A stretch of 64,000 nt of DNA from an uncultured Clostridia bacterium (GTDB lineage: Bacteria; Bacillota; Clostridia; Monoglobales; Monoglobaceae), in assembly GCA_947625905.1 (NCBI GenBank), contig CANQQJ010000006.1, positions 1 through 64,000 of the forward strand, written 5' to 3'. The translations under genes were made by a program, and so were the position numbers. This document shows positions 27,328 to 35,424 of this stretch, one piece after another. Numbering within the stretch: the first letter of the stretch is position 1; the number at the start of each line of letters is the position of its first letter. The notes beneath the pieces are model-generated. The model did not search any database. It worked only from the letters and a program-made list of their open reading frames with translations, and was not told the origin of the DNA.

Positions 27328-27412
27328 TCACGGCAAGCAATTCCGCAGCCCGACAAACAGGAATTTGCGTATTCCCAAAAAGCCTTTTGCGTTTTCTGTC
27401 TGACAGAAGAAT

Positions 27413-27444
27413 AAACCCTCTCGACCATAATGGCGGGAGGGTTT
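27413..27444. terminator. Bidirectional terminator between the DUF5107 gene and cassette A
   Basis: AAACCCTC (27413-27420) and GAGGGTTT (27437-27444) pair perfectly over 8 bp, about 85 nt past both convergent stops (27327 and 27529). T-rich runs follow imperfectly on both strands. A small palindrome TTCTGTC/GACAGAA precedes it at 27394-27408. Confidence 0.6.
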
Positions 27445-27528
27445 GTAAATTTCTCGCTTTTTACATATTCCTTGATAGCTTTTTTTGGGATTTTCATGTC
27501 GAACAAAGTGCGCGGCGGCGCGTATGCG

Positions 27529-28509
27529 CTAAACTGTCAAAACCACCTTGCCGATATTTTCGCCCCGCTCCAGAACCGCGTGAGCCTCGGCGGCCCGTTC
27601 GATCGGAAACACCTTATAAATCGACGGCCTGATCGTGCCATCCTCGATTTTCGGCCAGACATTTTTCACCAACTCGCCGAGAATATACGCTTTGAATTCA
27701 GGCGTCCGGTTCCGCAGCATGCTGCCGACCAGATGCAGTCCCTTTGTAAGCAGAGGCCGCAGCAGCAAATGCGTCTCGGTTCCCGCCAGCGTGGAAATCA
27801 CCACCCAATAGCCGCCCCGCGCCATATAGGGCAGGCTTTTGCCCAGCGTCTCGCCGCTGAGACAGTCCATAGACACGTTGACCGGTCTGCCTGATTTTTC
27901 CTCCTGTTCCAGGATCGCCGCCACATCCTCCGTTGCGGAATTGATAATCAAATCCGCTCCGAGCGGCTTGATCTTCTCGGCGATTTCGTCCGACAGGACC
28001 GAGGTGATAACCCGCGCGCCGAAGGCTTTCGCCATGGGAATGGCGACAGATGCCAGGCCGCTGGCTCCCGCCGGGATAAAGGCGGTTTGGCCGGGCTCCA
28101 GATGTCCCTCGATAAACAAGTTCAGGTAGGACGTGGCATAAGCCTCCGGCAGGGAGGCGGCTTCCTCCATGGTAAGGCCTTTGGGGATCGGCATAAGCAT
28201 GTCATATTTTACAGCGACATATTCCGCATACCCGCCGCCGCCCAGCAGGGCGCACACCCGATCTCCGACCCGCCAGTCGCTTTCCTGCGTGGCTTTTTGT
28301 CCGACCTCCGTGATCTCTCCGGAAACTTCCAGTCCCATCCATTCAGGACAGCCCGGAGGGGAGGGGTATTTTCCCTGCCGCTGAAGCAGATCGGCTCGAT
28401 TCAAAGCCGCCGCGTGGATCTTTACCAATACCTCATCAGGCTTGATTATCGGATCGGCCACCTCGGACCAGACCAATTCCCGCATTTCGTTTACCAACAT
28501 CGCTTTCAT
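27529..28509 (-). CDS. PIG3-like NAD(P)H quinone oxidoreductase (zinc-independent MDR), cassette A
   Basis: 326 residues of the medium-chain dehydrogenase/reductase superfamily, quinone oxidoreductase/PIG3 subgroup. ALNRADLLQRQGKYPSPPG and the NAD(P)-binding IPAGASGLASVAIPMAKAFG (near 145-163) are diagnostic; no zinc-ligand cysteines are present. The ATG at 28509 has AAAGGAG 9 nt upstream. It is the last gene of a five-gene operon led by another MDR and a Gfo/Idh/MocA enzyme. A clear paralogue lies in cassette B (36441-37418) with the same EGxY-PxPxGCPEWMGLEVSGEI region. It probably reduces an enone or quinone-like intermediate; substrate unknown. Confidence 0.88.
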   Translation of the reverse strand: MKAMLVNEMRELVWSEVADPIIKPDEVLVKIHAAALNRADLLQRQGKYPSPPGCPEWMGLEVSGEITEVGQKATQESDWRVGDRVCALLGGGGYAEYVAVKYDMLMPIPKGLTMEEAASLPEAYATSYLNLFIEGHLEPGQTAFIPAGASGLASVAIPMAKAFGARVITSVLSDEIAEKIKPLGADLIINSATEDVAAILEQEEKSGRPVNVSMDCLSGETLGKSLPYMARGGYWVVISTLAGTETHLLLRPLLTKGLHLVGSMLRNRTPEFKAYILGELVKNVWPKIEDGTIRPSIYKVFPIERAAEAHAVLERGENIGKVVLTV

Positions 28510-28547
28510 AAGTGTGTTCTCCTTTCTTCAATTTTTACCTTATATGC

Positions 28548-29633
28548 TTATATGCCGTTTCGATAGACTGTCTGACCGTCAGCGACGGTCAGCAGGCAGC
28601 GGTACCCTTCCGTTCCGGAAACGCCGCTGCCCCATCGGGTGTTTCGGAAATCATAGAGCGCGCTGCCCCACTCCAGCACCGCCAGATCGGCGCGGCGGCC
28701 GGGCTCCAGCCTGCCCCAGACGTCCTCTTTGCCCAGCGCCCGCGCCGGCGCGGAGGTGACAGCCCGCAGGACGGCATCCTCAGGCATGCCCAGCGCGCGG
28801 GCGACGGTCATGCACAGGTTCAGCCCGTAATTCCCGCCCCGCACGAAAGCGCTGAGCTTTGTGATGTCGGTGCTGATGACGTCAGGCAGCGCGCCCTGCG
28901 CTATCGCCGAGCGAAAGACCGAGAAATCAGTGTGGACGGCGCCCGCCATTCCGACATCGATCACCACGCCACGCTTCTGCGCGGCAAGCAGCGAGGCAAA
29001 GCCGTCCTCCGCCGCGTTGTTCGCTCCGCCGTGGTAGGCATGGGTAAGGATATCGCCCGCAGACATGCAGTCCAGCAGCTCGCACATGGGAACGGGCGTA
29101 CCGGTTGAATGGACCATTACCTTGCGGTTCCGTTCCCGCGCGAAGGCGCAGATCTCTTTCAGGGGACGGGTGTCCCGCACCTGCTCCGTGCCGACGTCAA
29201 AATACAGCTTCAGTCCGACTGCGCGGCTGCCGTAGCGGCGCAGCGCCGCGTCGACTCCGTCAAAGTCCGCGCGGTTATTTCGAATGTGCACCGGGACAAA
29301 GACGACGGTTTGAACCATGAGAGCGTCCGCCAACGCGCCGTCTCCCTGTTCCGCTCCGCCGTCTGCCGCAGCAGTCACGCCGTTGGCGAAGCATACAGGC
29401 TCTATCGGGGTCCCGTACGTGTCAACGGACAAGCCTCGGATATGCACGTGCGCGTCTGCCAGACCGGGGGTCACAGTCCGCCCCGCGGCGTCAAATTCAA
29501 ATTCGGCGGGTGCGGCGGAGGACTTTCCAAGCTCGGCGATCACGCCGTCTTGGATCAGGACGTCGCCGTCGAAAAAGGTCTCCCCGTCCCAGATCCGTCC
29601 GTTTTTTATCCGTATCGTGTGCAGATTCCGCAT
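28548..29633 (-). CDS. Amidohydrolase-family metallohydrolase (deacetylase/dihydroorotase-like), cassette A
   Basis: 361 residues with the amidohydrolase TIM-barrel pattern: N-terminal IKNGRIWDG...VTPGLADAHVHIRG (metal-binding HxH near 62-64), a lysine in VGLKLYFDV that could be the carboxylated ligand, metal-ligand histidines in VMVHSTGTP and ILTHAYHGG, and an Asp in VISTDITK. C-terminal GRRADLAVLEW is typical. It resembles the EF_0837/AHA_3915 deacetylase-like group. Its ATG at 29633 shares one base with the TGA of the SDR gene (TGATG), so translation is coupled. It could remove an acyl group or open a cyclic amide or lactone of the substrate handled by the oxidoreductases. Base composition is visibly GC-richer than the flanking SLH region. 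Confidence 0.82.
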   Translation of the reverse strand: MRNLHTIRIKNGRIWDGETFFDGDVLIQDGVIAELGKSSAAPAEFEFDAAGRTVTPGLADAHVHIRGLSVDTYGTPIEPVCFANGVTAAADGGAEQGDGALADALMVQTVVFVPVHIRNNRADFDGVDAALRRYGSRAVGLKLYFDVGTEQVRDTRPLKEICAFARERNRKVMVHSTGTPVPMCELLDCMSAGDILTHAYHGGANNAAEDGFASLLAAQKRGVVIDVGMAGAVHTDFSVFRSAIAQGALPDVISTDITKLSAFVRGGNYGLNLCMTVARALGMPEDAVLRAVTSAPARALGKEDVWGRLEPGRRADLAVLEWGSALYDFRNTRWGSGVSGTEGYRCLLTVADGQTVYRNGI

Positions 29634-30385
29634 CAGTCAGACCCCTTCATAGACAGACTGCGGCCGCCGTCGATCACGCATATCTGCCCGGTGATGAATC
29701 GGGCTTTTTCCGAGGCCAAAAATACGGTCAGATCCGCCACGTCCTCCGGCAGACAGCGGTCGCCGAACAGATTGCTCGCTCTGGCGTATTCGTCGTTATT
29801 CCCGTTTCGGGGATGCGTCACAACGCCGGGCGCGACCGCGTTGACTGTGATGTGATACGGCCCCAGCTCCTTGGCGAGCGAACGGGTAAAGCCGTTGACG
29901 CCGCCCTTGGCTGCCGCATATTCGGTGAGCTTCTTTAAGCCGTTGCTCGCCACAATGGACGAAAAATTGATGATACGCCCGCCGGTACCCTGCTCGATCA
30001 TCAGCTGCGCCGCCGTGCGGCTCGACCAGAGAGCGCCCAGCAGGTTCACGTTCAGAATATCCATGATCACTTCGTCGGTCTGCTCCACAAACAGACGGTT
30101 CCGCTCGCGGGCGCTGCCGCCGGCGGCGTGTATCATGATGTCCAGCCCTCCGAAGTCGGCGAAAGCGGCGCGGATAGCGCGGTCGATGTCCTTGGGATCG
30201 CTCACGTTTGCAGGATAGGCTTGTGCTTCGCCGCCCGCGCTTTGGATTTTCTCCACGGTGGCGGCCAAGGCGTCCTCCCGAATGTCGCTGACGGCGACCT
30301 TCACGCCCTCCTCTGCCAGTTTGCAGGCGACGGCGCCGCCGATGAAGCCGCCGGCTCCGGTTACAAATGCAATTTTGCTTCTCAT
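29633..30385 (-). CDS. SDR-family oxidoreductase, cassette A
   Basis: 250-residue classical short-chain dehydrogenase. Nucleotide motif TGAGGFIGG (9-17), NVNLLG, catalytic S143, Y156 and K160 (YAAAK), and C-terminal FITGQICVIDGG are all present. ATG at 30385 with AGGAGG 7 nt upstream. It is cotranscribed with the Gfo/Idh enzyme upstream (62-nt gap) and coupled to the amidohydrolase downstream. In this setting it probably oxidises or reduces a hydroxyl of a sugar-derived intermediate. Cassette B has no counterpart. Confidence 0.88.
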   Translation of the reverse strand: MRSKIAFVTGAGGFIGGAVACKLAEEGVKVAVSDIREDALAATVEKIQSAGGEAQAYPANVSDPKDIDRAIRAAFADFGGLDIMIHAAGGSARERNRLFVEQTDEVIMDILNVNLLGALWSSRTAAQLMIEQGTGGRIINFSSIVASNGLKKLTEYAAAKGGVNGFTRSLAKELGPYHITVNAVAPGVVTHPRNGNNDEYARASNLFGDRCLPEDVADLTVFLASEKARFITGQICVIDGGRSLSMKGSD

Positions 30386-30447
30386 TTTTTCTCCTCCTAT
30401 TGACTTTTCATTTACAGGCTTTTATGTTAAGGGGCTGCCAAAACTTT

Positions 30448-31458
30448 TTATCCGCAGGCTTTGCCGCCGATAATTTCGTAAAGCACCTTCTGTACCAGAT
30501 AGTCGTGGGCATAGGTGTAGGGGTTCCGCTTTGCGCCGACCGCATAGTCATAGAAATCCTTCATCATTTGGTCGTAGCGTCCCTCGGGCGGCGGCAGCTG
30601 CACCCGCTCTTTCATATCCGCATAAGTTTGCGTCGCGATCTCCGTGGAGCTGAAGGTCATGCTGCACGGGTCTTCCATAGGATAGATGCTGGCCGTTCCC
30701 TTGCTGCCGGCGGCCACGAACTGCCGCCGCCCGAACCCGTTTACCTCCACCGAGGAAATAAATACCCGCGCCAGCGCCTTGTCATATTCCAGCACCGCCA
30801 GATTGTTGTCCTCCAGATCAACGCCGTCCAGCCCGCTGTGCTTCAAAAACGGGGTGATCTTCTTGGGCTCGCCCAGAATATGGACGATCAGGTCTACCAT
30901 GTGGCTGCCGAGGATATACATGATCCCGCCGCGGAAGTTGGTCAGCCACTCTTTGTAGGGCTTATCGTGGAAGGTGCTCATTTCCGCGTTGATAGAGTAA
31001 ACCTCACCCAGCTCGCCGTCTTGAATCAGCCGCAGGCATTTTTGAACCGCAGGGTTATAACGGTACATATAGCCCATTTGAACCGTCAGATTTTTGGCTT
31101 TCGCGGTGTCAAGAACCGTCTTGAATTCTTCAAGCGTGCCGCTTGCTGGTTTATCCATGTGTATGTGCTTGCCGGCATTCACGCATTTTTTGGCATATTT
31201 GGTCAGGTTCCAGACGTCGCACTCCACCAGAACGGCGTCGGATTTTTCGATGATCTCGTCCGCGGACATGCGGATCAGCCCTTGATAAGCGTCCAAGCCG
31301 CCCCGCTCCTTGATCCAGTTCTCGTCGGTTTCGGCATAGCCCACCACCCGAAAGAGTTCCGGGAATTTTCGGACCGTCTCCATTTTGGCGCCGGCGTGGT
31401 TGTGGCCGATTCCGATTTGACCAATTTTAATCGCTTTTTTCTCATTCGGTTCGCTCAT
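30448..31458 (-). CDS. Gfo/Idh/MocA-family oxidoreductase, cassette A
   Basis: 336 residues from ATG 31458. This start overlaps the preceding stop as ATGA and has GGAGG 6 nt upstream; an in-frame TTG at 31470 is less likely. N-terminal Rossmann fold (IKIGQIGIGHNHAGAK), then the family catalytic lysine in MDKPASG (usual EKP appears as DKP), and GSHMVDLIVHIL where the conserved histidine sits. These enzymes oxidise sugar or cyclitol hydroxyls with NAD(P), including C3 of glycosides. Its close functional neighbour is the MDR gene immediately upstream, as in cassette B, suggesting the two work in sequence or as a complex. Confidence 0.9.
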   Translation of the reverse strand: MSEPNEKKAIKIGQIGIGHNHAGAKMETVRKFPELFRVVGYAETDENWIKERGGLDAYQGLIRMSADEIIEKSDAVLVECDVWNLTKYAKKCVNAGKHIHMDKPASGTLEEFKTVLDTAKAKNLTVQMGYMYRYNPAVQKCLRLIQDGELGEVYSINAEMSTFHDKPYKEWLTNFRGGIMYILGSHMVDLIVHILGEPKKITPFLKHSGLDGVDLEDNNLAVLEYDKALARVFISSVEVNGFGRRQFVAAGSKGTASIYPMEDPCSMTFSSTEIATQTYADMKERVQLPPPEGRYDQMMKDFYDYAVGAKRNPYTYAHDYLVQKVLYEIIGGKACG

Positions 31459-32456
31459 GATTTCCTCCAATCAAAGACCGTGCCCATCGGGAACAGCTTA
31501 TCGTGTGCCAGTTGGTCGTAAATTTTCGGCGCTTCCTCCGGCTTGACGACACGGGAGAGTATCGGTCCCACCCGAATCCGACCCGCTGCCAGCAAAGCCA
31601 GAATGGCTTTGCAGTCGTCCTGATGCGTCCAGTGGTGCGGATAGGACTCATGCTTGGGGCGGACGAAGTTGTGCGCGCCGATCAGCTTGACGCCCGGACG
31701 GTGCACCATTTGGTAGTAATCTACCGAGCAGTCAGATACCCGCGTGCAGCCCAGCAGGGAGATGCGCCCCATCCAAGAGGCACATTCCAGCGCCTGCTTC
31801 ATCGCCGCCGAAACACCCGTGACTTCCACGCAGGCACGGACGCCCTTTCCGCCGGTAACCGCTTTCACCCGGTCAGTGAAATCCGGGGCGGCGGGATCAA
31901 AGGCAAAATCCGCGCCGAGCTCCAGCGCCATTTGCCGCCGCGCGGGGTTCAGATCCGCCGCGATCAGGGGATACGCGCCGCTGACCCGCAAAAGCTGAAC
32001 GGAGAATATGCCCAGCAATCCCAGTCCCATTACCATAGCGGATTCGCCCAGCTCAAGTTCCAGTTTTCGTACACCGCCCAAGCCCATGGAGGCGATTATC
32101 ACAAAAGCCGCATCAAGAGAAGGAATGCTGTCATCCTCCACTTTGGTGATCTCATATTCCTTATTGGTGTTGTACCCCATGTGGCAGCCGTGATAAACCA
32201 GCACTCGATCGCCGGGCTTGATCTCCTTTACCCGGGTTCCCGTCTCGGTCACCCGACCCACGCCGCAGTATCCCAAAGCCTTCGGATAATCCTGCGCAGT
32301 GTTGGCCATTCCCACAAGATTGGCCCGCTCGGTTCCGCCGCTGACAACGGTATACTCCATATCTGTGCGGATTTCGTCGTCTTTCAGAGGCGGAAGTTCC
32401 ACATCCAGAAGCTCCGCTTTTCCCGGCGCCGTGAAAAAAATCTGTTTGGTTTTCAT
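31455..32456 (-). CDS. Zinc-less MDR dehydrogenase (threonine-dehydrogenase-like), first gene of cassette A
   Basis: 333 residues from ATG 32456, which has AAGGAG 7 nt upstream; another ATG at 32462 touches the ribosome site. It has the MDR fold with NAD-binding AMVMGLGLLGIFSVQLL (about 152-168). The usual catalytic-zinc CGxD is replaced by VVSGGTERAN and GHE by LGYCGVG, and the four-cysteine structural zinc loop is absent. The YxxxSxGTE signature is also found in the MDR half of fused MDR-Gfo/Idh bi-domain oxidoreductases, and here a Gfo/Idh gene follows with a 4-nt ATGA overlap. A paralogue starts cassette B's second position (35425-36444). Confidence 0.87.
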   Translation of the reverse strand: MKTKQIFFTAPGKAELLDVELPPLKDDEIRTDMEYTVVSGGTERANLVGMANTAQDYPKALGYCGVGRVTETGTRVKEIKPGDRVLVYHGCHMGYNTNKEYEITKVEDDSIPSLDAAFVIIASMGLGGVRKLELELGESAMVMGLGLLGIFSVQLLRVSGAYPLIAADLNPARRQMALELGADFAFDPAAPDFTDRVKAVTGGKGVRACVEVTGVSAAMKQALECASWMGRISLLGCTRVSDCSVDYYQMVHRPGVKLIGAHNFVRPKHESYPHHWTHQDDCKAILALLAAGRIRVGPILSRVVKPEEAPKIYDQLAHDKLFPMGTVFDWRKS

Positions 32457-32513
32457 AAGCATTCTCCTTACCGGTTCCCCGTATATTTTTCCCGAATTGA
32501 CTTCGATATTGCC

Positions 32514-32541
32514 ATTATAGCGCGGGAATTTGTAATGTCAA
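32514..32541 (-). promoter_or_regulatory. Consensus promoter of cassette A operon
   Basis: On the minus strand TTGACA (32541-32536), a 16-nt spacer and TATAAT (32519-32514) match the sigma-A consensus at all 12 positions, 58 nt before the ATG at 32456. Two TGTCA motifs 24 nt apart (32536 and 32560) lie between this and the divergent araC promoter and are candidate half-sites for the AraC protein. Confidence 0.75.
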
Positions 32542-32581
32542 TGGTATTTCTGCTACTTTTGTCATTTTTGATACAGTTTTC

Positions 32582-32610
32582 TTGACAGAAGCCCGGTATC
32601 CTGCTATACT
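32582..32610 (+). promoter_or_regulatory. Near-consensus promoter of the cassette A AraC gene
   Basis: TTGACA (32582-32587), a 17-nt spacer and TATACT (32605-32610). The predicted transcript would begin near 32617, inside or beside the AAGGAG (32615-32620), only about 13 nt before the ATG at 32630, so the mRNA leader is very short. Confidence 0.7.
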
Positions 32611-32629
32611 GAAAAAGGAGCGTGATAAA

Positions 32630-33409
32630 ATGGATTCAAATCTTGATTTTTCCGAAATGATCGTCACCGGAGTCAAATCCGCAGTACGGCTGCACAATGT
32701 CCCCATGAATTCCTATGTGCGGCGAAAAAACCGGGAATGCTGGGGCCTTGCTCTGAAGCAGACCGGTAAGACGGTGTATGTCACTGAGAAAGGGCGGGTT
32801 TATTCCGATTCCCTGCACCCTGTCCTATTACCCATGGGTTCCGACTACAGCTGGGCCTGTATGGAAGCCGGCACCTGTTTGATGATTGAATTTGAATGTC
32901 CGTTCACGGCGGATGTTCCGTATTCGTTTGAGGTGTCCTCAAACAGCATTCTGCTGCGCAACTTTATCCATATCGAAAAACGGAAAATCGGAAAGACGGA
33001 CAACAGCACAATAAAAAATATTTACGATTTATACAGCAGTCTGCTGTTTTTGGAGGAATCCTGCAAAGGAAATTATGTTCCGTCCCGAAAGCACCTCATT
33101 GTGCAGCCTGCCGTGGATTATATGCTGCACAGCTATGCCGATCCGAATATTACCAATGATGCACTGGCGGCCATGTGCGGGATCAGTACGGTGTACTTCC
33201 GCAAGGTCTTTACCGGTGTCTATCACGTTTCGCCCATGCAGCGCCTCCGTTCCATACGCATGGAACAGGCCGGCGCATTGCTGCGGAGCGACTACTGCTC
33301 CATCCGACAGGTGGCTGAAAATGTGGGCTATACCAACTTATATAACTTTTCCAAGATGTTCAAGCAGTACTACGGAGTGCCGCCGTCCCGGTTTCACTCC
33401 CTTCCGTAA
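32630..33409 (+). CDS. AraC-family regulator divergent from cassette A
   Basis: 259 residues from ATG 32630 (AAGGAG 9 nt upstream); the frame extends upstream only through the promoter. N-terminal sensor region about 1-150 (NRECWGLALKQTGKTVYVTEKGRVY, LLPMGSDYSWACMEAGTCLMIEF, split by a normal cupin pattern), C-terminal AraC HTH about 165-257 (NITNDALAAMCGISTVYFRKVF, SIRQVAENVGYTNLYNFSKMFKQYYGVPPSRF). It shares a 173-nt intergenic region with the operon and is the likely regulator of cassette A. It is convergent with the second AraC gene, a 15-bp terminator lying between them. Confidence 0.88.
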   Translation: MDSNLDFSEMIVTGVKSAVRLHNVPMNSYVRRKNRECWGLALKQTGKTVYVTEKGRVYSDSLHPVLLPMGSDYSWACMEAGTCLMIEFECPFTADVPYSFEVSSNSILLRNFIHIEKRKIGKTDNSTIKNIYDLYSSLLFLEESCKGNYVPSRKHLIVQPAVDYMLHSYADPNITNDALAAMCGISTVYFRKVFTGVYHVSPMQRLRSIRMEQAGALLRSDYCSIRQVAENVGYTNLYNFSKMFKQYYGVPPSRFHSLP

Positions 33410-33468
33410 CGGTTCCGACGCGGCGCCGCTTCTCTCCGCATTATCCGCGGCCACATCCGCTCACGCAA

Positions 33469-33506
33469 ACTGACGAGGCGCATACAAAAAGATGCGCCTC
33501 GTCAGT
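33469..33506. terminator. Strong bidirectional terminator between two convergent araC genes
   Basis: ACTGACGAGGCGCAT (33469-33483) and ATGCGCCTCGTCAGT (33492-33506) form a perfect 15-bp stem with an 8-nt loop, between stops at 33409 and 33538. Confidence 0.8.
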
Positions 33507-33537
33507 CTGTCAAATTGATATCGTTCGCAAATATTGC

Positions 33538-34305
33538 TTATCGCGTATACTTTCTTTTCCTGTATTTCAGGGGCGTTGTTCCCGTAATTCCGGCAAAAAC
33601 TTTTCTAAAATGGTTTTCGGAATGAAAACCCGCCAATCGGCTTATGGTCGCAACAGAATAGTTTTGCTTTTCCAAATACTCAATCGCGACGTTGATTTTG
33701 ATGAAATTCTGGAATTTAATTGGTGTTTGCCCTAATTCTTTTCTGAACAAATGGTAAACGGTAGACTCGCTCACGCAGCACTTTTTTGCTAAATCACCAA
33801 CGGAAAAATCTTGGTTCCAATTGTCGGTAATAAATTCAATTGCCGTTTGCAAGGTTTTATCGTATGAAATCTTTGACTGCGTCATCCGAGGAAGTATTTT
33901 TTGCAGCAGCTTATAAAACAGCGAATAGGCTTCCAACTCCTTCATGAAGTCGATCGACAGCAGATCGGCTATTTCTATCAGGTCGTTCTTGATCCCTTCA
34001 TCGCGGTTTATAATTTGAGGTTCATATTGCCACTGCTCATAGTGCATGAAACAACTCACATAAATCACTTCAATTTCGGGGCTTCCGTGCCACTCGGAAT
34101 AACAGTAAATATTCTCCGGAACAAATACTATGTCCCCTTCGGTTACATTGAGTTTTTTATTCAAATAGATATAGGTCCCGCTTCCCTTTATGATAACGCC
34201 GATCCGAGTTTTTCTTCGATTGCTGTTCCCGCGGCAAAAATGATAATTATTAAATATATGCTTTGTTGTGGAAAGCTCCGAAACATAAATTTTTCCTTCC
34301 CGCAT
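33538..34305 (-). CDS. AraC-family regulator divergent from cassette B
   Basis: 255 residues; ATG 34305 with AGGAGG 10 nt upstream. The cupin-like N-terminus (NRRKTRIGVIIKGSGTYIYL, GDIVFVPENIYCYSEWHG) senses a small molecule; the C-terminal AraC double HTH (about 160-250: FSVGDLAKKCCVSESTVYHLFRKEL, SVATISRLAGFHSENHFRKVF, GTTPLKYRKRK) binds DNA. It is divergent from cassette B with overlapping promoters. Its last about 70 codons recur, about 90% identical by eye, as a broken copy at 40973-41185. Confidence 0.88.
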   Translation of the reverse strand: MREGKIYVSELSTTKHIFNNYHFCRGNSNRRKTRIGVIIKGSGTYIYLNKKLNVTEGDIVFVPENIYCYSEWHGSPEIEVIYVSCFMHYEQWQYEPQIINRDEGIKNDLIEIADLLSIDFMKELEAYSLFYKLLQKILPRMTQSKISYDKTLQTAIEFITDNWNQDFSVGDLAKKCCVSESTVYHLFRKELGQTPIKFQNFIKINVAIEYLEKQNYSVATISRLAGFHSENHFRKVFAGITGTTPLKYRKRKYTR

Positions 34306-34356
34306 TTTTCATACACCTCCTGCGCAGCGCGATTGCAGAATAGTTACTTTTTTTAC

Positions 34357-34385
34357 AGTATAACATATTGAACGGAGCTTTGCAA
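34357..34385 (-). promoter_or_regulatory. Candidate promoter of the cassette B AraC gene
   Basis: On the minus strand TTGCAA (34385-34380), 17-nt spacer, TATACT (34362-34357), 52 nt before the ATG at 34305. It overlaps the divergent promoter at 34368-34396, so the two probably compete for polymerase. Confidence 0.5.
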
Positions 34386-34396
34386 GATGATATAAT
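34368..34396 (+). promoter_or_regulatory. Sigma-A-type promoter of cassette B operon
   Basis: TTGAAC (34368-34373), 17-nt spacer and perfect TATAAT (34391-34396), 29 nt before the ATG at 34425. Confidence 0.7.
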
Positions 34397-34424
34397 GAAA
34401 AAAACAAAAGAGAGGAGAGAGCCC

Positions 34425-35423
34425 ATGAAAAGGATAAAAACAGCGCAGATAGGAACCAGCGAAAACAGTCACGGCAACTTCGTTTGGAACAGCCTGTTAA
34501 AACAAAACGAGCGGTTTGAGACGGTAGGCTATGCCTTTCCCGAAAACGAACGAGAAAAATTTCCTCAACAGGCAAAAGACTTTGACGGCTGTCATGAAAT
34601 GACGGTTGATGAGATTTTGAATGATCCCGAAATCGAAGCGGTCACTGTCGAGACCGAAGAGCTCTATCTTACCAAATACGCGATCATGGCTGCCAAAGCC
34701 GGCAAGCATATCCACATGGAAAAGCCGGGCGGCGTCGATTCGGCACAGTTTGAAGAGCTGATAGAGCTGGTACGGGCGAAAGGCTTGACATTCACAACAG
34801 GATATATGTATCGCTTCAATCCGAAGATCCAAGAAGCGCTTGCAAAAGTAAAAAACGGCGAGCTTGGCGAAATATATTCGGTTGAAGCGCATATGGACTG
34901 CAAGCATCCCGCAAAGGTCAGACAATGGCTTGACAATTTCCCCGGCGGAATGATGTTCTTTTTGGGTTGTCATTTGATCGATTTGATTTATAGAATTCAG
35001 GGAGAGCCGCAAGAAATTATTCCGCTCAATTGCTCGACCGGATATGACGGAGTTACAGCCAACGACTACGGAATGGTCGTATTTAAATATAAAAACGGCG
35101 TATCCTTTGCCAAGGCCTGCGCAAACGAAAACGGCGGATTTTTGAGAAGGCAGCTTGTAATATGCGGCACGAAAGGCACCATTGAGGTCAAACCGCTGGA
35201 GGTTACAGTGGAGGGCGGACAATATACCGTCATGAATGAAAACTATAATACCGACTGGCACAAGGAGGGTACCGTTACCCGAAGCGAAATTTATGACCGT
35301 TATGATGCAATGTTAAGTAATTTCGCGGACATTGTAAGAGGCGAAAAAGAAAATCCGTATTCCTATGACTACGAATTAAATCTGTATAGACTGATCCAAA
35401 AAGCGTGCGGAGGTGGCAGCTGA
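34425..35423 (+). CDS. Gfo/Idh/MocA-family oxidoreductase, first gene of cassette B
   Basis: 332 residues from ATG 34425 (GAGGAG 7 nt upstream); in-frame upstream codons overlap the promoter. Rossmann N-terminus (KRIKTAQIGTSENSHGN), catalytic lysine motif HMEKPGG, YMYRFNP and GCHLIDLIYRIQG with the conserved His/Asp pair. It is the counterpart of the cassette A enzyme at 30448-31458, with an intact EKP motif. The next gene starts 1 nt after its stop. Probably a cytoplasmic NAD(P)-dependent sugar or cyclitol dehydrogenase; the product could be a lactone or keto sugar handled by downstream enzymes. A snippet of its 3' end recurs in the decayed stretch near 41186-41215. Confidence 0.9.
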   Translation: MKRIKTAQIGTSENSHGNFVWNSLLKQNERFETVGYAFPENEREKFPQQAKDFDGCHEMTVDEILNDPEIEAVTVETEELYLTKYAIMAAKAGKHIHMEKPGGVDSAQFEELIELVRAKGLTFTTGYMYRFNPKIQEALAKVKNGELGEIYSVEAHMDCKHPAKVRQWLDNFPGGMMFFLGCHLIDLIYRIQGEPQEIIPLNCSTGYDGVTANDYGMVVFKYKNGVSFAKACANENGGFLRRQLVICGTKGTIEVKPLEVTVEGGQYTVMNENYNTDWHKEGTVTRSEIYDRYDAMLSNFADIVRGEKENPYSYDYELNLYRLIQKACGGGS

Positions 35424-35424
35424 G

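Noticed and set aside
27297..27506. Minus-strand 69-codon frame between the convergent genes
   Set aside because: It overlaps the DUF5107 3' end and includes the terminator hairpin; no recognisable domain.
30367..32585. Long plus-strand frames (about 384 and 360 codons) antisense to cassette A
   Set aside because: They lie exactly opposite well-supported Gfo/Idh and MDR genes, have no family motifs and reflect the high GC third positions of those genes.
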